Origin: JBEKHT01 sp050012135
GTDB lineage: Bacteria > Chloroflexota > Anaerolineae > Anaerolineales > RBG-16-64-43
Direction of reading: 5' to 3'
DNA length: 9,371 bases
Assembly: GCA_050012135.1 (NCBI GenBank)
Contig: JBEKHT010000081.1
Location: forward strand, 1 to 9,371
Shown: in pieces, positions 1 to 6,771 of the stretch
How the letters are laid out: each line of letters opens with the position of its first letter
Position numbering within the stretch: the stretch's first letter is position 1
Program-made: the position numbers and the translations under genes
Notes under the pieces: model-generated
The model's database searches: none
Told to the model about the DNA's origin: nothing
What the model saw: only the letters and a program-made list of their open reading frames with translations

Positions 1-125
1 CAGGGTCTGTGTTCACTCACCGGGTATTATCACCAACTGCATGTTCCCCGACGAACCGCCGGATGCGGACCCGCATGTCCGGTGGTGTGAGAGGGAGGAT
101 GGGCGACCCATCCTCCCTACTCGAT
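1..125 (+). mobile_element. 3' end of a group II intron (domains V and VI), class C-like
   Basis: The RNA made from this stretch would fold into the two hallmark 3' domains of a group II intron. Domain V is at about 54-87: 55-63 pairs with 78-86 (nine pairs including the wobble G58-U83), a two-base bulge U76-G77 follows, and 64-67 pairs with 72-75. The wobble places the catalytic triad at C57-G58-C59, the CGC form typical of bacterial class C introns rather than the commoner AGC. Domain VI follows: 93-103 pairs perfectly with 107-117 around a three-base loop, and GAG 89-91 pairs with CUC 120-122, leaving A119 unpaired as the expected branch point. The intron should end at A124-T125, fitting the AY consensus, with a T-rich 3' exon starting at 126. 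The catalytic core and any reverse transcriptase/maturase would lie left of the window, so completeness cannot be judged. The folding is seen directly; the class is inferred. Confidence 0.8.
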
Positions 126-446
126 TTTCCCTGGGGTGATCGACCTCGGCATCTCTGTGGAGAAGTTGAAAGCCGCGCTCGTAAGCCTGGGCGACGGGCC
201 GGATCGAACCTGGCCTGCCCGAGGTTCAGTTGTCCCTGGATGGCCCCTCGGTCCCGTTGGTCGAGCCCGCCCAATCGGTTGCGGGGCCCCATGCTTGGGC
301 AGAGCCACAACCAGACAATACCAGGGATGCTTCGCTTGTCCGCAGCCGCCGAAGTGCCGCCGCGATCCTGGTTGTCTCTCAAGTCTCTCCCCTTGTGGCT
401 TGGCGTTCTGGTCGGATCGGGTGAGAGGTTGGTGGGGGATCCTATG
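126..446. other. Spacer between intron end and methyltransferase; possible gene remnant
   Basis: No intact gene is convincing here. On the plus strand, the frame starting at GTG 136 reads Val-Ile-Asp-Leu-Gly-Ile-Ser-Val-Glu-Lys-Leu-Lys-Ala-Ala-Leu, which looks protein-like. A different frame from about 185 to 424 then reads as a plausible C-terminal tail with a hydrophobic stretch (Ala-Ala-Ala-Ile-Leu-Val-Val) before a TGA at 422-424. The two could be pieces of one frameshifted gene lying downstream of the intron, but I recognise no family. Chance open frames are common at this GC content. Confidence 0.2.
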
Positions 447-463
447 CTTCCACCGGCTGGAAG
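447..463 (-). terminator. Hairpin just after the methyltransferase stop
   Basis: The inverted repeat CTTCCA (447-452) / TGGAAG (458-463) forms a perfect 6-bp stem around a five-base loop, 8 bases past the TGA stop of the methyltransferase gene. No U-tract follows on the minus strand, so it is not a textbook intrinsic terminator. A stem this short could arise by chance. It gains weight only because three other minus-strand genes here are followed by similar structures. Confidence 0.35.
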
Positions 464-471
464 GAGAAGCG

Positions 472-1236
472 TCATTTCTTGCCCGCGAGGATTCCGATGG
501 TTCCCAGCATGAAGGGCAGTTTCAGAACCTTCGGAATGAACTTCAAATTGCACGTGGGAACCAACCGGACCTCCTCGACATCCCACCCTCGGACGGTTGC
601 AAGCAAATCCTCAGGATCCCCGTAAACTCTTTTCCACAGGAACAGATCCTGAAACGCAAAACTCCCCCCCTTCTTGACAACCCTCAAGGCCTCCTGGATC
701 AATGCCTTCTTGTCCTGGACCTGATGGACCTCGTGGAAAACGAGATTGCTGAAGGCCGCCTCGAAGGTCGAATCTTCAAACGGCAACGCCGCGGCGCTTG
801 CCCTTTGGAAGATGGTCCGCTCGGAGACTCGTTCAATCTCGGCGTTCCTTTCGCACACTCCCTTGGAGTACTCCCAGGCGGCGCCCCAGTTGTCCACGCC
901 TATCACTCTCGCCCGAGGATACTTCTTGGCCACGGCCACGGTGAGCGCCGCGCTTCCACACCCGATGTCGATCCCTGCGCCAATTCCATCCCAATCCAAA
1001 TGGTCCAGCAACATTTCTTGGATCCTGGCCTGGAGGTTCCCGCCTCGGGGGGAAAGCAGGTAGCGCGCGTAGGCGAAGTAGGCAAAGCAAAGGAAAAAAG
1101 GGGCGGCAACCATACCCAGCGCCGGATGGATAAGGACCAGCGCCAAGGGGACAAGGGTAAGGGCGCCGAAGAGGTAAAGCAGACGCGTGGAGACCCAGTT
1201 CCCATAATCCGGTTTCAGAGTCGCTGCCGGGTTCAT
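472..1236 (-). CDS. Membrane-anchored class I SAM-dependent methyltransferase
   Basis: A 254-residue protein that should transfer a methyl group from S-adenosylmethionine to an unknown substrate at the inner face of the membrane. Two hydrophobic segments (about residues 17-36 and 37-59) precede a Rossmann-type methyltransferase domain. Motif I is Gly-Ile-Asp-Ile-Gly-Cys-Gly at 88-94. The acidic post-I position is in Val-Ile-Gly-Val-Asp-Asn-Trp-Gly at 111-118. Motif II is Leu-Pro-Phe-Glu-Asp-Ser-Thr-Phe at 151-158, followed by Ser-Asn-Leu-Val-Phe-His-Glu-Val. Motif III is Leu-Arg-Val-Val-Lys-Lys-Gly-Gly at 184-191. The order and spacing are normal for the superfamily, and the two-helix N-terminus matches a known bacterial subgroup. 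I chose ATG 1234-1236: GAGGAG lies 10 bases upstream, and the residues before it in the longer GTG-started frame (1263) look non-natural. The gene stands alone, with about 750 bases of apparently gene-free DNA on its 5' side. I am sure of the fold; the substrate is unknown. Confidence 0.93.
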   Translation of the reverse strand: MNPAATLKPDYGNWVSTRLLYLFGALTLVPLALVLIHPALGMVAAPFFLCFAYFAYARYLLSPRGGNLQARIQEMLLDHLDWDGIGAGIDIGCGSAALTVAVAKKYPRARVIGVDNWGAAWEYSKGVCERNAEIERVSERTIFQRASAAALPFEDSTFEAAFSNLVFHEVHQVQDKKALIQEALRVVKKGGSFAFQDLFLWKRVYGDPEDLLATVRGWDVEEVRLVPTCNLKFIPKVLKLPFMLGTIGILAGKK

Positions 1237-1915
1237 GATTTCGCATCTCCTCGGATCGCCCACGCCTGGCTGAGGCAGTCTGCAGGCCTAAGGAAGCTGG
1301 AAGTCGTCACCGCATTGCAGAACACCGGCCGCTGGGGAGGAGCTGAATCATGTCTCTTCTCGCTTTGGCGACCGATGGTCCAGAGGCCTCGTGAGCCCGC
1401 TTTCCAGGAAACCTTGCCTCATGCCCACCAGGTGCCAGCGGCCCTCGATGAGTCTGCAGACGAGATGGACACTGACCAGATGCCGCGCCTGGGCTTAACC
1501 TCGCGAAGAGTGGGGGGCCGAATCCCGTCCGTAACTCCGGCGCCCCTCGTGGCTTGGCACCGCGCAGAAGAACCCTGCCATGGTCGTCCATTATTTCATG
1601 CTGGGATCGGGCAAAGCAGGCCTACTCCTGGGCCGACGCTCTCCAATGGTCAGGAGGATTCCACCTTCGGTTCGCCATGAGCTCGGCCCGGAGGTTGGCC
1701 GGAGACGCACCGGACCTCTCTCGGCAGAGGTCAGAATCGAGGAGTCCTTCGAGCGGTATCGGGAGTGTGCCCCTCCCCCAAAGATATCGCTTCGTGGGCA
1801 GGGAGCACACCGGATGAGAGAACTCGTCGCCCTTCAACACCCAGACGCGAATGGCGGGTTCTGTCAAAGCTGAGCTGGCCAGGAGTTCTCCAAGCTCCGA
1901 CCACGATGAGAGAAC
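1237..1915. other. Long spacer upstream of the methyltransferase; possible decayed coding DNA
   Basis: This stretch of about 680 bases has no intact gene I can support. Several open frames of 80-115 codons occur on both strands, but they overlap in conflicting frames and show no domain. One minus-strand segment (1348-1494) reads like a real C-terminus and is listed separately. The 11-mer GATGAGAGAAC occurs twice, at 1813-1823 and 1905-1915. I see no clear promoter for the methyltransferase. Confidence 0.5.
1348..1494 (-). pseudogene. Possible C-terminal gene remnant, family unknown
   Basis: An open minus-strand stretch of 48 codons ends in TGA at 1348-1350 and begins right after a TAA at 1495-1497. 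It reads Ala-Arg-His-Leu-Val-Ser-Val-His-Leu-Val-Cys-Arg-Leu-Ile-Glu-Gly-Arg-Trp-His, then Leu-Val-Gly-Met-Arg-Gln-Gly-Phe. Most third codon positions are G or C, as in the real genes here, and the alternating hydrophobic pattern suggests beta-strands. There is no plausible start codon or ribosome site near its beginning. I do not recognise the family, and chance is a serious alternative. Confidence 0.18.
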
Positions 1916-1947
1916 GGGCTCCAACCCAGCCGGCTGGGTTGGAGCCC
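1916..1947 (-). terminator. Perfect 16-bp inverted repeat after the lipoprotein gene
   Basis: The two 16-base arms (1916-1931 and 1932-1947) are exact reverse complements with no spacer. The RNA would form a hairpin of about 14 bp with the central CCGG as loop. It lies 43 bases past the TAA of the lipoprotein gene and is the likely 3' end of the surface-protein operon. On the minus strand the bases that follow are GTTCTCTC, with no continuous U-run, so termination may need another factor, or the hairpin may protect the 3' end. As a DNA palindrome it could also bind a protein. Confidence 0.6.
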
Positions 1948-1990
1948 CATTTGCCCTACTTTCCCGCATTCTTCCGATCCCTCTCCCTCC

Positions 1991-2875
1991 TTACTTGATT
2001 ATCGGTTTCACCAGGGTCGGAGTAGCCAGGGAGAACGGGACTTTGGGGAAGAGTGGGATCAAGTTTTCCAGCTGGACGCTGCCGCATTGGGCCAGCGCCA
2101 GGTTGCCATAGATCGAAGAGCGCAGATAATCGCCGCTCTTGGGCTGTTCCACAAACTGGTACGTCACCCAGCTTGCCGCAAAGTGGCCTTGGGAGGCAAG
2201 GCCGTTTCCGCTGAGGGTCAGGGTGTATGTTCCCCCCGGAGATGGGTTCATGGACTGGCCGTTCGACCCCGCGGTTGTCTTCTGGGTGGCCTTGTCGGTG
2301 AGCCAGAAGAAGAAGACCACCACCTTGATCCCGCGTGGGTCGCTCACCGTGACCGAGACGGTCACTTGGGTGGGAGAACAGTTTCCCGTGCCGTAGTACA
2401 GGCCCTGGCTGGTCAGGGAGGGAGTCCCGAACCCGCTGGGGGGAGGGGTCGCCGTCGCAGTGACTGTGCCCGTCGGTGTGACCGAAGGAGTCACCCCCCC
2501 CACGGTCACGACGGCAACGGCATAGTCGCTCCAGGCTCCGCCCGTGTTTTGAGACCGAACGCGCAGGGTGTACTGACCCGGAGCTCCGGGGTTCCAGGGG
2601 AAGTGAGAGGTAACCAGCACGCTGCTGGGATCTGGGGAGGTTTTTGAATCGACCGTTTGTCCGTTGATGCTGAACTCAACCCGACTGATTCCGCCGGGGT
2701 CGGCCGAATGCGCGACGACGTCATAGGGAGTGGCCAGGGGGATCATGCTGCCGTCGAGGGGCGCGTCGATCCAGCTCTTGAGCCCGGCGGGCGCCGAAGC
2801 ATTTGGCGCCGAGCTGCAGGCTGCGGCCGCCAGGACAAAGATCACAAGGGCGGCAGGCTTCATCCTTGGCTTCAT
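1991..2875 (-). CDS. Secreted lipoprotein with an N-terminal Ig-like domain
   Basis: A 294-residue exported protein of unknown function. The N-terminus has basic residues, a hydrophobic core (8-19) and a lipobox-like Ala-Ala-Ala-Cys ending at Cys20, so it should be lipidated and held on the outer face of the membrane. Residues 34-125 look like an Ig-like beta-sandwich, with Ala-Pro-Leu-Asp-Gly near the start, Arg-Val-Glu-Phe-Ser-Ile-Asn-Gly at 65-72 and Tyr-Thr-Leu-Arg-Val-Arg at 102-107. A Thr/Pro-rich linker (126-148) leads to a second beta-rich domain (151-267) with cysteines at 166 and 264 that could pair. The start at ATG 2873-2875 is supported by AAGGAGG (2880-2886) four bases upstream; ATG at 2861-2863 is a weaker alternative. 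It lies 96 bases downstream of the large Ig/LysM gene on the same strand and shares its type of Ig-like domain, so the two are probably co-expressed. A role as adhesin or envelope-assembly partner is inference. Confidence 0.88.
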   Translation of the reverse strand: MKPRMKPAALVIFVLAAAACSSAPNASAPAGLKSWIDAPLDGSMIPLATPYDVVAHSADPGGISRVEFSINGQTVDSKTSPDPSSVLVTSHFPWNPGAPGQYTLRVRSQNTGGAWSDYAVAVVTVGGVTPSVTPTGTVTATATPPPSGFGTPSLTSQGLYYGTGNCSPTQVTVSVTVSDPRGIKVVVFFFWLTDKATQKTTAGSNGQSMNPSPGGTYTLTLSGNGLASQGHFAASWVTYQFVEQPKSGDYLRSSIYGNLALAQCGSVQLENLIPLFPKVPFSLATPTLVKPIIK

Positions 2876-2943
2876 GTCGCCTCCTTCTTACAACTTGGGC
2901 TCCCCCAGCAGCCCCGCAATGAGCCGTTGGAGAGAGCCCGGTC

Positions 2944-2960
2944 CCGGCCCGCTCGGCCGG
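2944..2960 (-). terminator. Intercistronic hairpin after the large surface-protein gene
   Basis: CCGGCC (2944-2949) and GGCCGG (2955-2960) form a perfect all-GC 6-bp stem with a five-base loop, 11 bases past the TAG stop of the large gene and before the lipoprotein's ribosome site. No U-tract follows. It could partly stop transcription or stabilise the upstream message, giving the two cistrons different expression levels. Confidence 0.35.
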
Positions 2961-2971
2961 CGGAGGATCCT

Positions 2972-5971
2972 CTAAGGAGGGGACGGATCCTTGAAGGTCA
3001 GAGAGTCGGACGACCCGCAGAAGACCTTGTCGGGCACATTGCTTTGGCAGACCTCGATGGCGTTGATGGTGGTATAGCCGCGGTAGTACAGGTACGGCCA
3101 GTCGTCGCCGCAGGCCGCGAAGGCTTCATCCCCGCCAGCATCGAAATCCTGGTACCAGTCGTATTCATGGTCCCCGTACCAGTATTGCTTTCGCGTGGCG
3201 AAGATCGGGACCACCACGGATTTCCCGGGCTCCAGCCAGGGGATCTTCATCTCCTGTGGCAGATAGAAGTCCCCTTCCATGGCCCCCGTGATCTGGATGC
3301 TCCTTGGGTAGCCGACGCCTTCCCCCGTGTACCCCGTTCCCAGGTTGCCCACATCTTCCTCCTGGTAGCCGCAGAAATTGATCCATTGCCCGGTGCGCGC
3401 CGAGTTGACCCCCTTCACCTGGATCTTCAGCCCATAGAGTTTGGCCTGGTCGTGAGTGGCCTGGCTTGCCCCCCCCGGGTGAGGGACGTCCACGGCCTTA
3501 CGGGTCACTTGCACTTTGAACGTCGCGGGCTGAAAGATCGACCCCGGGGCGGGTTTCCAGGGATACTTCGGGCAGAGGACCTCCTTCTTGTGTTGGTGGG
3601 CCGTTTCCTCATCAACGCAGCCGGGTGCCGGGTTGCTGGCCAGGGCCTCGGCCACCAGATTCTGCAGCTGACCGGTGATAGCATTCTGACAATCGGTGTC
3701 GCAAGGAGTGTTCACATCGGCTAGATCGCTGACGGTGGATTCGGCTATGTAGGCAATCCCCTGGCTGGCCAGTTGGTCGAAGTTGGGAATTGAGGGGGGC
3801 AATCCCGTAAGGGCTGTGATCCCCGTGTTCAGAGCGGTGTACAAGACGTTATAGCAAGCGCTCCCCTCTTTGCAACCGATCAGTTTGGCCACGGCACCGA
3901 CGATCGTGGACTTGAGCGTATCGAACAACGTGGCGAGCGCGTCGAAGGCCTGGACGATCTCATGCCCCAGCTGCTTCGCCAGGGCCCCAAAATCCCAGTT
4001 GCCGGGCGGGGTGTAAGGACCTGGACAGTGGATGGTGTTGTCGGATAGTTTCACGACGCAGCCCCACTGGCTGGGGTCCACAAGGACCGGCGGGGTGTAG
4101 CTGTCCGGCAGGATCTTGATGTCATAGATGTCGGGAAGAGTGGGTGTCAGCGGGACTGGGGGCGGGGTGGGTTTGGGCTGGAGATAGCGAACGGTCACCG
4201 TATTGGACATTTGCCCATACTGCGGTCCCTTGGGGACGGCCCGGATATAGAGCGTGAAGGGCGTGCCCGGGATATATTGGCTGGCAAACCAGTCGCTCTG
4301 AAAAGAATCCCCGTCATACGGGATCCAACTCCCGCTACCCCGGGGTGGGTCATTGAACTTGAAAAGCACCGAGAATGGCAGGGAGAAGTTATGGACCCCC
4401 GTGTCCATCCAATCGTCGGCGGAGAAGATCAGTTCGCTGGCGTCGCGAATCCCGTCGCTCGGGCAGGGAGCCGCCGCCACCTGCCAGACATAACCGTTGG
4501 TGTAGGAGACACTGCTTGACCATTTGAAGTTGAATACGCGATCCTTGAGAGGCTTGGGGGGGAATGTGTCCGTCAGCAAAACGTCGGTGACCCAATTGCC
4601 CCCCGAAGTGCAACCGCTGGCGCCTTCCTGGGAGCAAACCAAGAGCTTTGTATAGTCGTGATAGGTCTGGACGATTTTCCCCACATAGATCAGCTTCCCG
4701 GCTTGCCAGCCCCAGACCTCAATCGTGACCGTGAAGGTCCCGTCCGGGATCTCGTCTACCATCTGGTCGAGGTACCCGCGCAGGTCGAACTTGTACCCTG
4801 AGCCATTCAGAAAAGACCGGCTCCCCCCCGGGATTCGATCGCTGTGCTTTCCCACCGTGACATACAAATAGCCCAGATCAACGGACTCGGGCATCGTGAG
4901 GATCCCGTCCGCCATGTTGAGTCCGTTCGTCCCCGCGGGGAGACAGGTGGGGGCATCATAGTCGACCCAGATGGGCTTGGACTGGCTCTCGCCGGCTTGG
5001 TTGTAGCCCCCAACGATGTAGGAATAGGTGCCGGCCAAGGTAGGCTTGTTCGGATCCGGCCAGTCTTGAGTGCCCGGGGGCGGAACCGGCAGGCTGGCGA
5101 CCAGCGTGAAATTGCCATTTGTCGAGGGATCGGAGCGGTAGACGTGCAAGCCTACCTCATTCGAGGCGTATTCCATGTTCCCAAGCCAGAGGTGAATGTT
5201 GCAGTCTTTGATGGAAATGGTGGGTTCGGGAGTGTTGGGCGGTATCCCCTGGTTGGGGGAGGGGACTGCCTGAGTGGGAGTCGGACTGACCTGCGGGCCC
5301 GGGGCAGGGTTGGGAGGGTTGTTGCCCGCTTGGCCTCCGCCGCTTGGGCTCGGGGTGGAGGTGATGAACTGAGCGAGTTCCGGAGGAAGAGGGATGAACA
5401 ACTTCTGACCGGCCTGGAGTGGCTGCTTCAGGTCGAGCTTAGGGTTATTCTGTCCGATTTGCTGGAGCGTCACATGGTTCGCATCGGCCAAACTTTGATA
5501 GGTTTCGCCCGGTTGGGCCGTCACGAGCAGGAGCGACCCCACCGGGTCCGTGGCCGTGATTTGCACCACCTTGGAAACGCCTACCTTGCCCTTGGTATCC
5601 TTGGCGCGAACCAGGAGGACGTGACTGCCGGTTTTCCCGGGTGGCCAGCTCCATTGGACAAAGAAGGCATGAGGGTCGGCGCCGGCCGGAACGCCCTTCG
5701 TGTCTGCCAAGGCGCCGTCCACCCAGAATTCCACGGAATTAACGGGATCTGTGCTGATGATTGTCGCCAGGACCGGAATGTAGGCGTTGTCCGGCCAGCT
5801 TGTCATGCCGGCCGGACGGGTGAGCGTGACCTGCAGCATCGGTTGGCGGGCAGAGGGTGCCGCTCGCCGGAAATGCCGAAACAGGATCAGGCCCATGATT
5901 CCCCCCGCGATCAGGACAACGGCGACAACAAATCCTGCAAATGCCGGAAGCATCCAACGTCGACTAGGCAT
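2972..5971 (-). CDS. Large anchored surface protein with Ig-like and LysM domains
   Basis: A 999-residue protein. Basic Arg-Arg precedes one membrane helix at 9-31, so it should be a type II signal anchor with the rest outside. In order: an Ig-like domain (45-140, with Ser-Val-Glu-Phe-Trp-Val-Asp-Gly); a LysM domain (147-196, with Pro-Gly-Glu-Thr-Tyr near its start, Gln-Asn-Asn-Pro in the middle and Ala-Gly-Gln-Lys-Leu-Phe-Ile-Pro at its end) likely to bind peptidoglycan; a Pro/Ser/Thr linker (203-251); an Fn3-like domain (about 252-338); further beta-rich domains to 595; a Pro-rich linker (595-614); a helical region (658-781) containing Gly-Leu-Pro-Pro-Ser-Ile-Pro-Asn-Phe; and a beta-rich C-terminus. 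Seventeen cysteines, all outside, suggest disulfides. No catalytic motif is visible. I chose ATG 5969-5971: GGGGGT lies four bases upstream and the anchor follows at once. The frame extends to an ATG at 6076, which lacks a ribosome site. Likely cotranscribed with the lipoprotein downstream. Function unknown; adhesin or scaffold is inference. Confidence 0.9.
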   Translation of the reverse strand: MPSRRWMLPAFAGFVVAVVLIAGGIMGLILFRHFRRAAPSARQPMLQVTLTRPAGMTSWPDNAYIPVLATIISTDPVNSVEFWVDGALADTKGVPAGADPHAFFVQWSWPPGKTGSHVLLVRAKDTKGKVGVSKVVQITATDPVGSLLLVTAQPGETYQSLADANHVTLQQIGQNNPKLDLKQPLQAGQKLFIPLPPELAQFITSTPSPSGGGQAGNNPPNPAPGPQVSPTPTQAVPSPNQGIPPNTPEPTISIKDCNIHLWLGNMEYASNEVGLHVYRSDPSTNGNFTLVASLPVPPPGTQDWPDPNKPTLAGTYSYIVGGYNQAGESQSKPIWVDYDAPTCLPAGTNGLNMADGILTMPESVDLGYLYVTVGKHSDRIPGGSRSFLNGSGYKFDLRGYLDQMVDEIPDGTFTVTIEVWGWQAGKLIYVGKIVQTYHDYTKLLVCSQEGASGCTSGGNWVTDVLLTDTFPPKPLKDRVFNFKWSSSVSYTNGYVWQVAAAPCPSDGIRDASELIFSADDWMDTGVHNFSLPFSVLFKFNDPPRGSGSWIPYDGDSFQSDWFASQYIPGTPFTLYIRAVPKGPQYGQMSNTVTVRYLQPKPTPPPVPLTPTLPDIYDIKILPDSYTPPVLVDPSQWGCVVKLSDNTIHCPGPYTPPGNWDFGALAKQLGHEIVQAFDALATLFDTLKSTIVGAVAKLIGCKEGSACYNVLYTALNTGITALTGLPPSIPNFDQLASQGIAYIAESTVSDLADVNTPCDTDCQNAITGQLQNLVAEALASNPAPGCVDEETAHQHKKEVLCPKYPWKPAPGSIFQPATFKVQVTRKAVDVPHPGGASQATHDQAKLYGLKIQVKGVNSARTGQWINFCGYQEEDVGNLGTGYTGEGVGYPRSIQITGAMEGDFYLPQEMKIPWLEPGKSVVVPIFATRKQYWYGDHEYDWYQDFDAGGDEAFAACGDDWPYLYYRGYTTINAIEVCQSNVPDKVFCGSSDSLTFKDPSPP

Positions 5972-6135
5972 TCTTACCCCCGTGGCTTCTCGCGCCCAAC
6001 AAGCCTTGCTGGGAGGGGGCTCTCCTCTCCCCAAGGGCTCGGCAGGCTGATGAGCCGTAACGCGGCTCTTGTGCATCGCCTGAGAGCGCTATCGGAGGAA
6101 ATCCACGCGATCCATCTCGGCCGTCTCTAAGAAGA

Positions 6136-6164
6136 ATTGTATGGGCATCTCCCGGTCAGGGCAA
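6136..6164 (-). promoter_or_regulatory. Candidate sigma70-type promoter for the surface-protein operon
   Basis: On the minus strand TTGCCC (6159-6164) and TACAAT (6136-6141) are exactly 17 bases apart, close to the TTGACA/TATAAT consensus. Transcription would start near 6129, giving a leader of about 158 bases before the ATG at 5971. This is the best promoter-like match I found in the spacer. It was found by eye only. Confidence 0.5.
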
Positions 6165-6771
6165 GCGGGTTGTCGTATCGCTTCGGGGTGCACCGCGATC
6201 AGGCAGCCCCAGGGCTGGGTCAAGGCTCTTGGCCGCATGAGAGAGTGCTGGAGGGCGGAGAAACGGGCGATGCGGCGAAACCGCGGGCTTCTACACTGAG
6301 ACTCTAGGAACGGGAGAAGCGATTTGGGTCGGGAGGATAGGCAAGATCCTGTCCCGGCAAACCTCGGCCCGGGTCATGTGCATGTGGCGAAGGCCGGCGC
6401 ACCCAGTCCCCCTATGGGGAGCCGGCCGGTGGGAGCGCTGACGGAGGGGCCTCGAGGCCTCCGCCGAAGCAATCCCCCTTGCGGCCCGGCACGCCGTGGC
6501 CCCCAGCTGCTTGAGGTTCGCGCCCCTCAGTCGGACCAGCCGCGTCACCGGGACACCAAGCCAAGACCCCTTGGCTCAGTTGCGTTTGCGTCCAGCGCCC
6601 TCCCAACCTTTCTAAACAGCCTAGCCGAGAACACCCGAAAGGGAATGGCTATTCTGAACTTCCGGGGCGGCCACGCTTTCCTTTCACACACGGGCGAGGC
6701 TACTTTCCGCCCAGGGGAGCTCTCAAACCTCCCGCAGCGTGGTGCTAAAGGCCGCGCGGCAACCTTCAACT
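6165..6771. other. Long spacer without a convincing gene
   Basis: About 600 GC-rich bases lie between the promoter of the surface operon and the end of the URO-D-like gene. The longest open frame of its own is a minus-strand one of about 85 codons (6291-6548). It starts at an alternative codon, has no visible ribosome site and matches nothing I know. Small hairpins are present, for example an interrupted GC stem around GGCCTCGAGGCC (6447-6458). A weak stem AAGG/CCTT enclosing a GC palindrome (6748-6766) sits just past the URO-D-like stop. I see no RNA gene or repeat array. Confidence 0.5.

Noticed and set aside
136..1680. Plus-strand open frame of 514 codons
   Set aside because: It runs antisense through the methyltransferase gene, whose motifs are unmistakable. 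The product lacks any fold and the frame is open only because of GC-rich codon use on the other strand.
1622..1969. Minus-strand open frame of 115 codons
   Set aside because: It starts inside the 16-bp hairpin that follows the lipoprotein gene, has no recognisable domain, and competes with other equally open frames.
2657..3724. Plus-strand open frame of 355 codons
   Set aside because: Antisense to the lipoprotein and large surface gene, with Arg/Gly/Pro-rich low-complexity content and no domain.
4844..6130. Plus-strand open frame of 428 codons
   Set aside because: Antisense to the Ig/LysM part of the surface gene, which has clear domains; no domain is visible in this frame.
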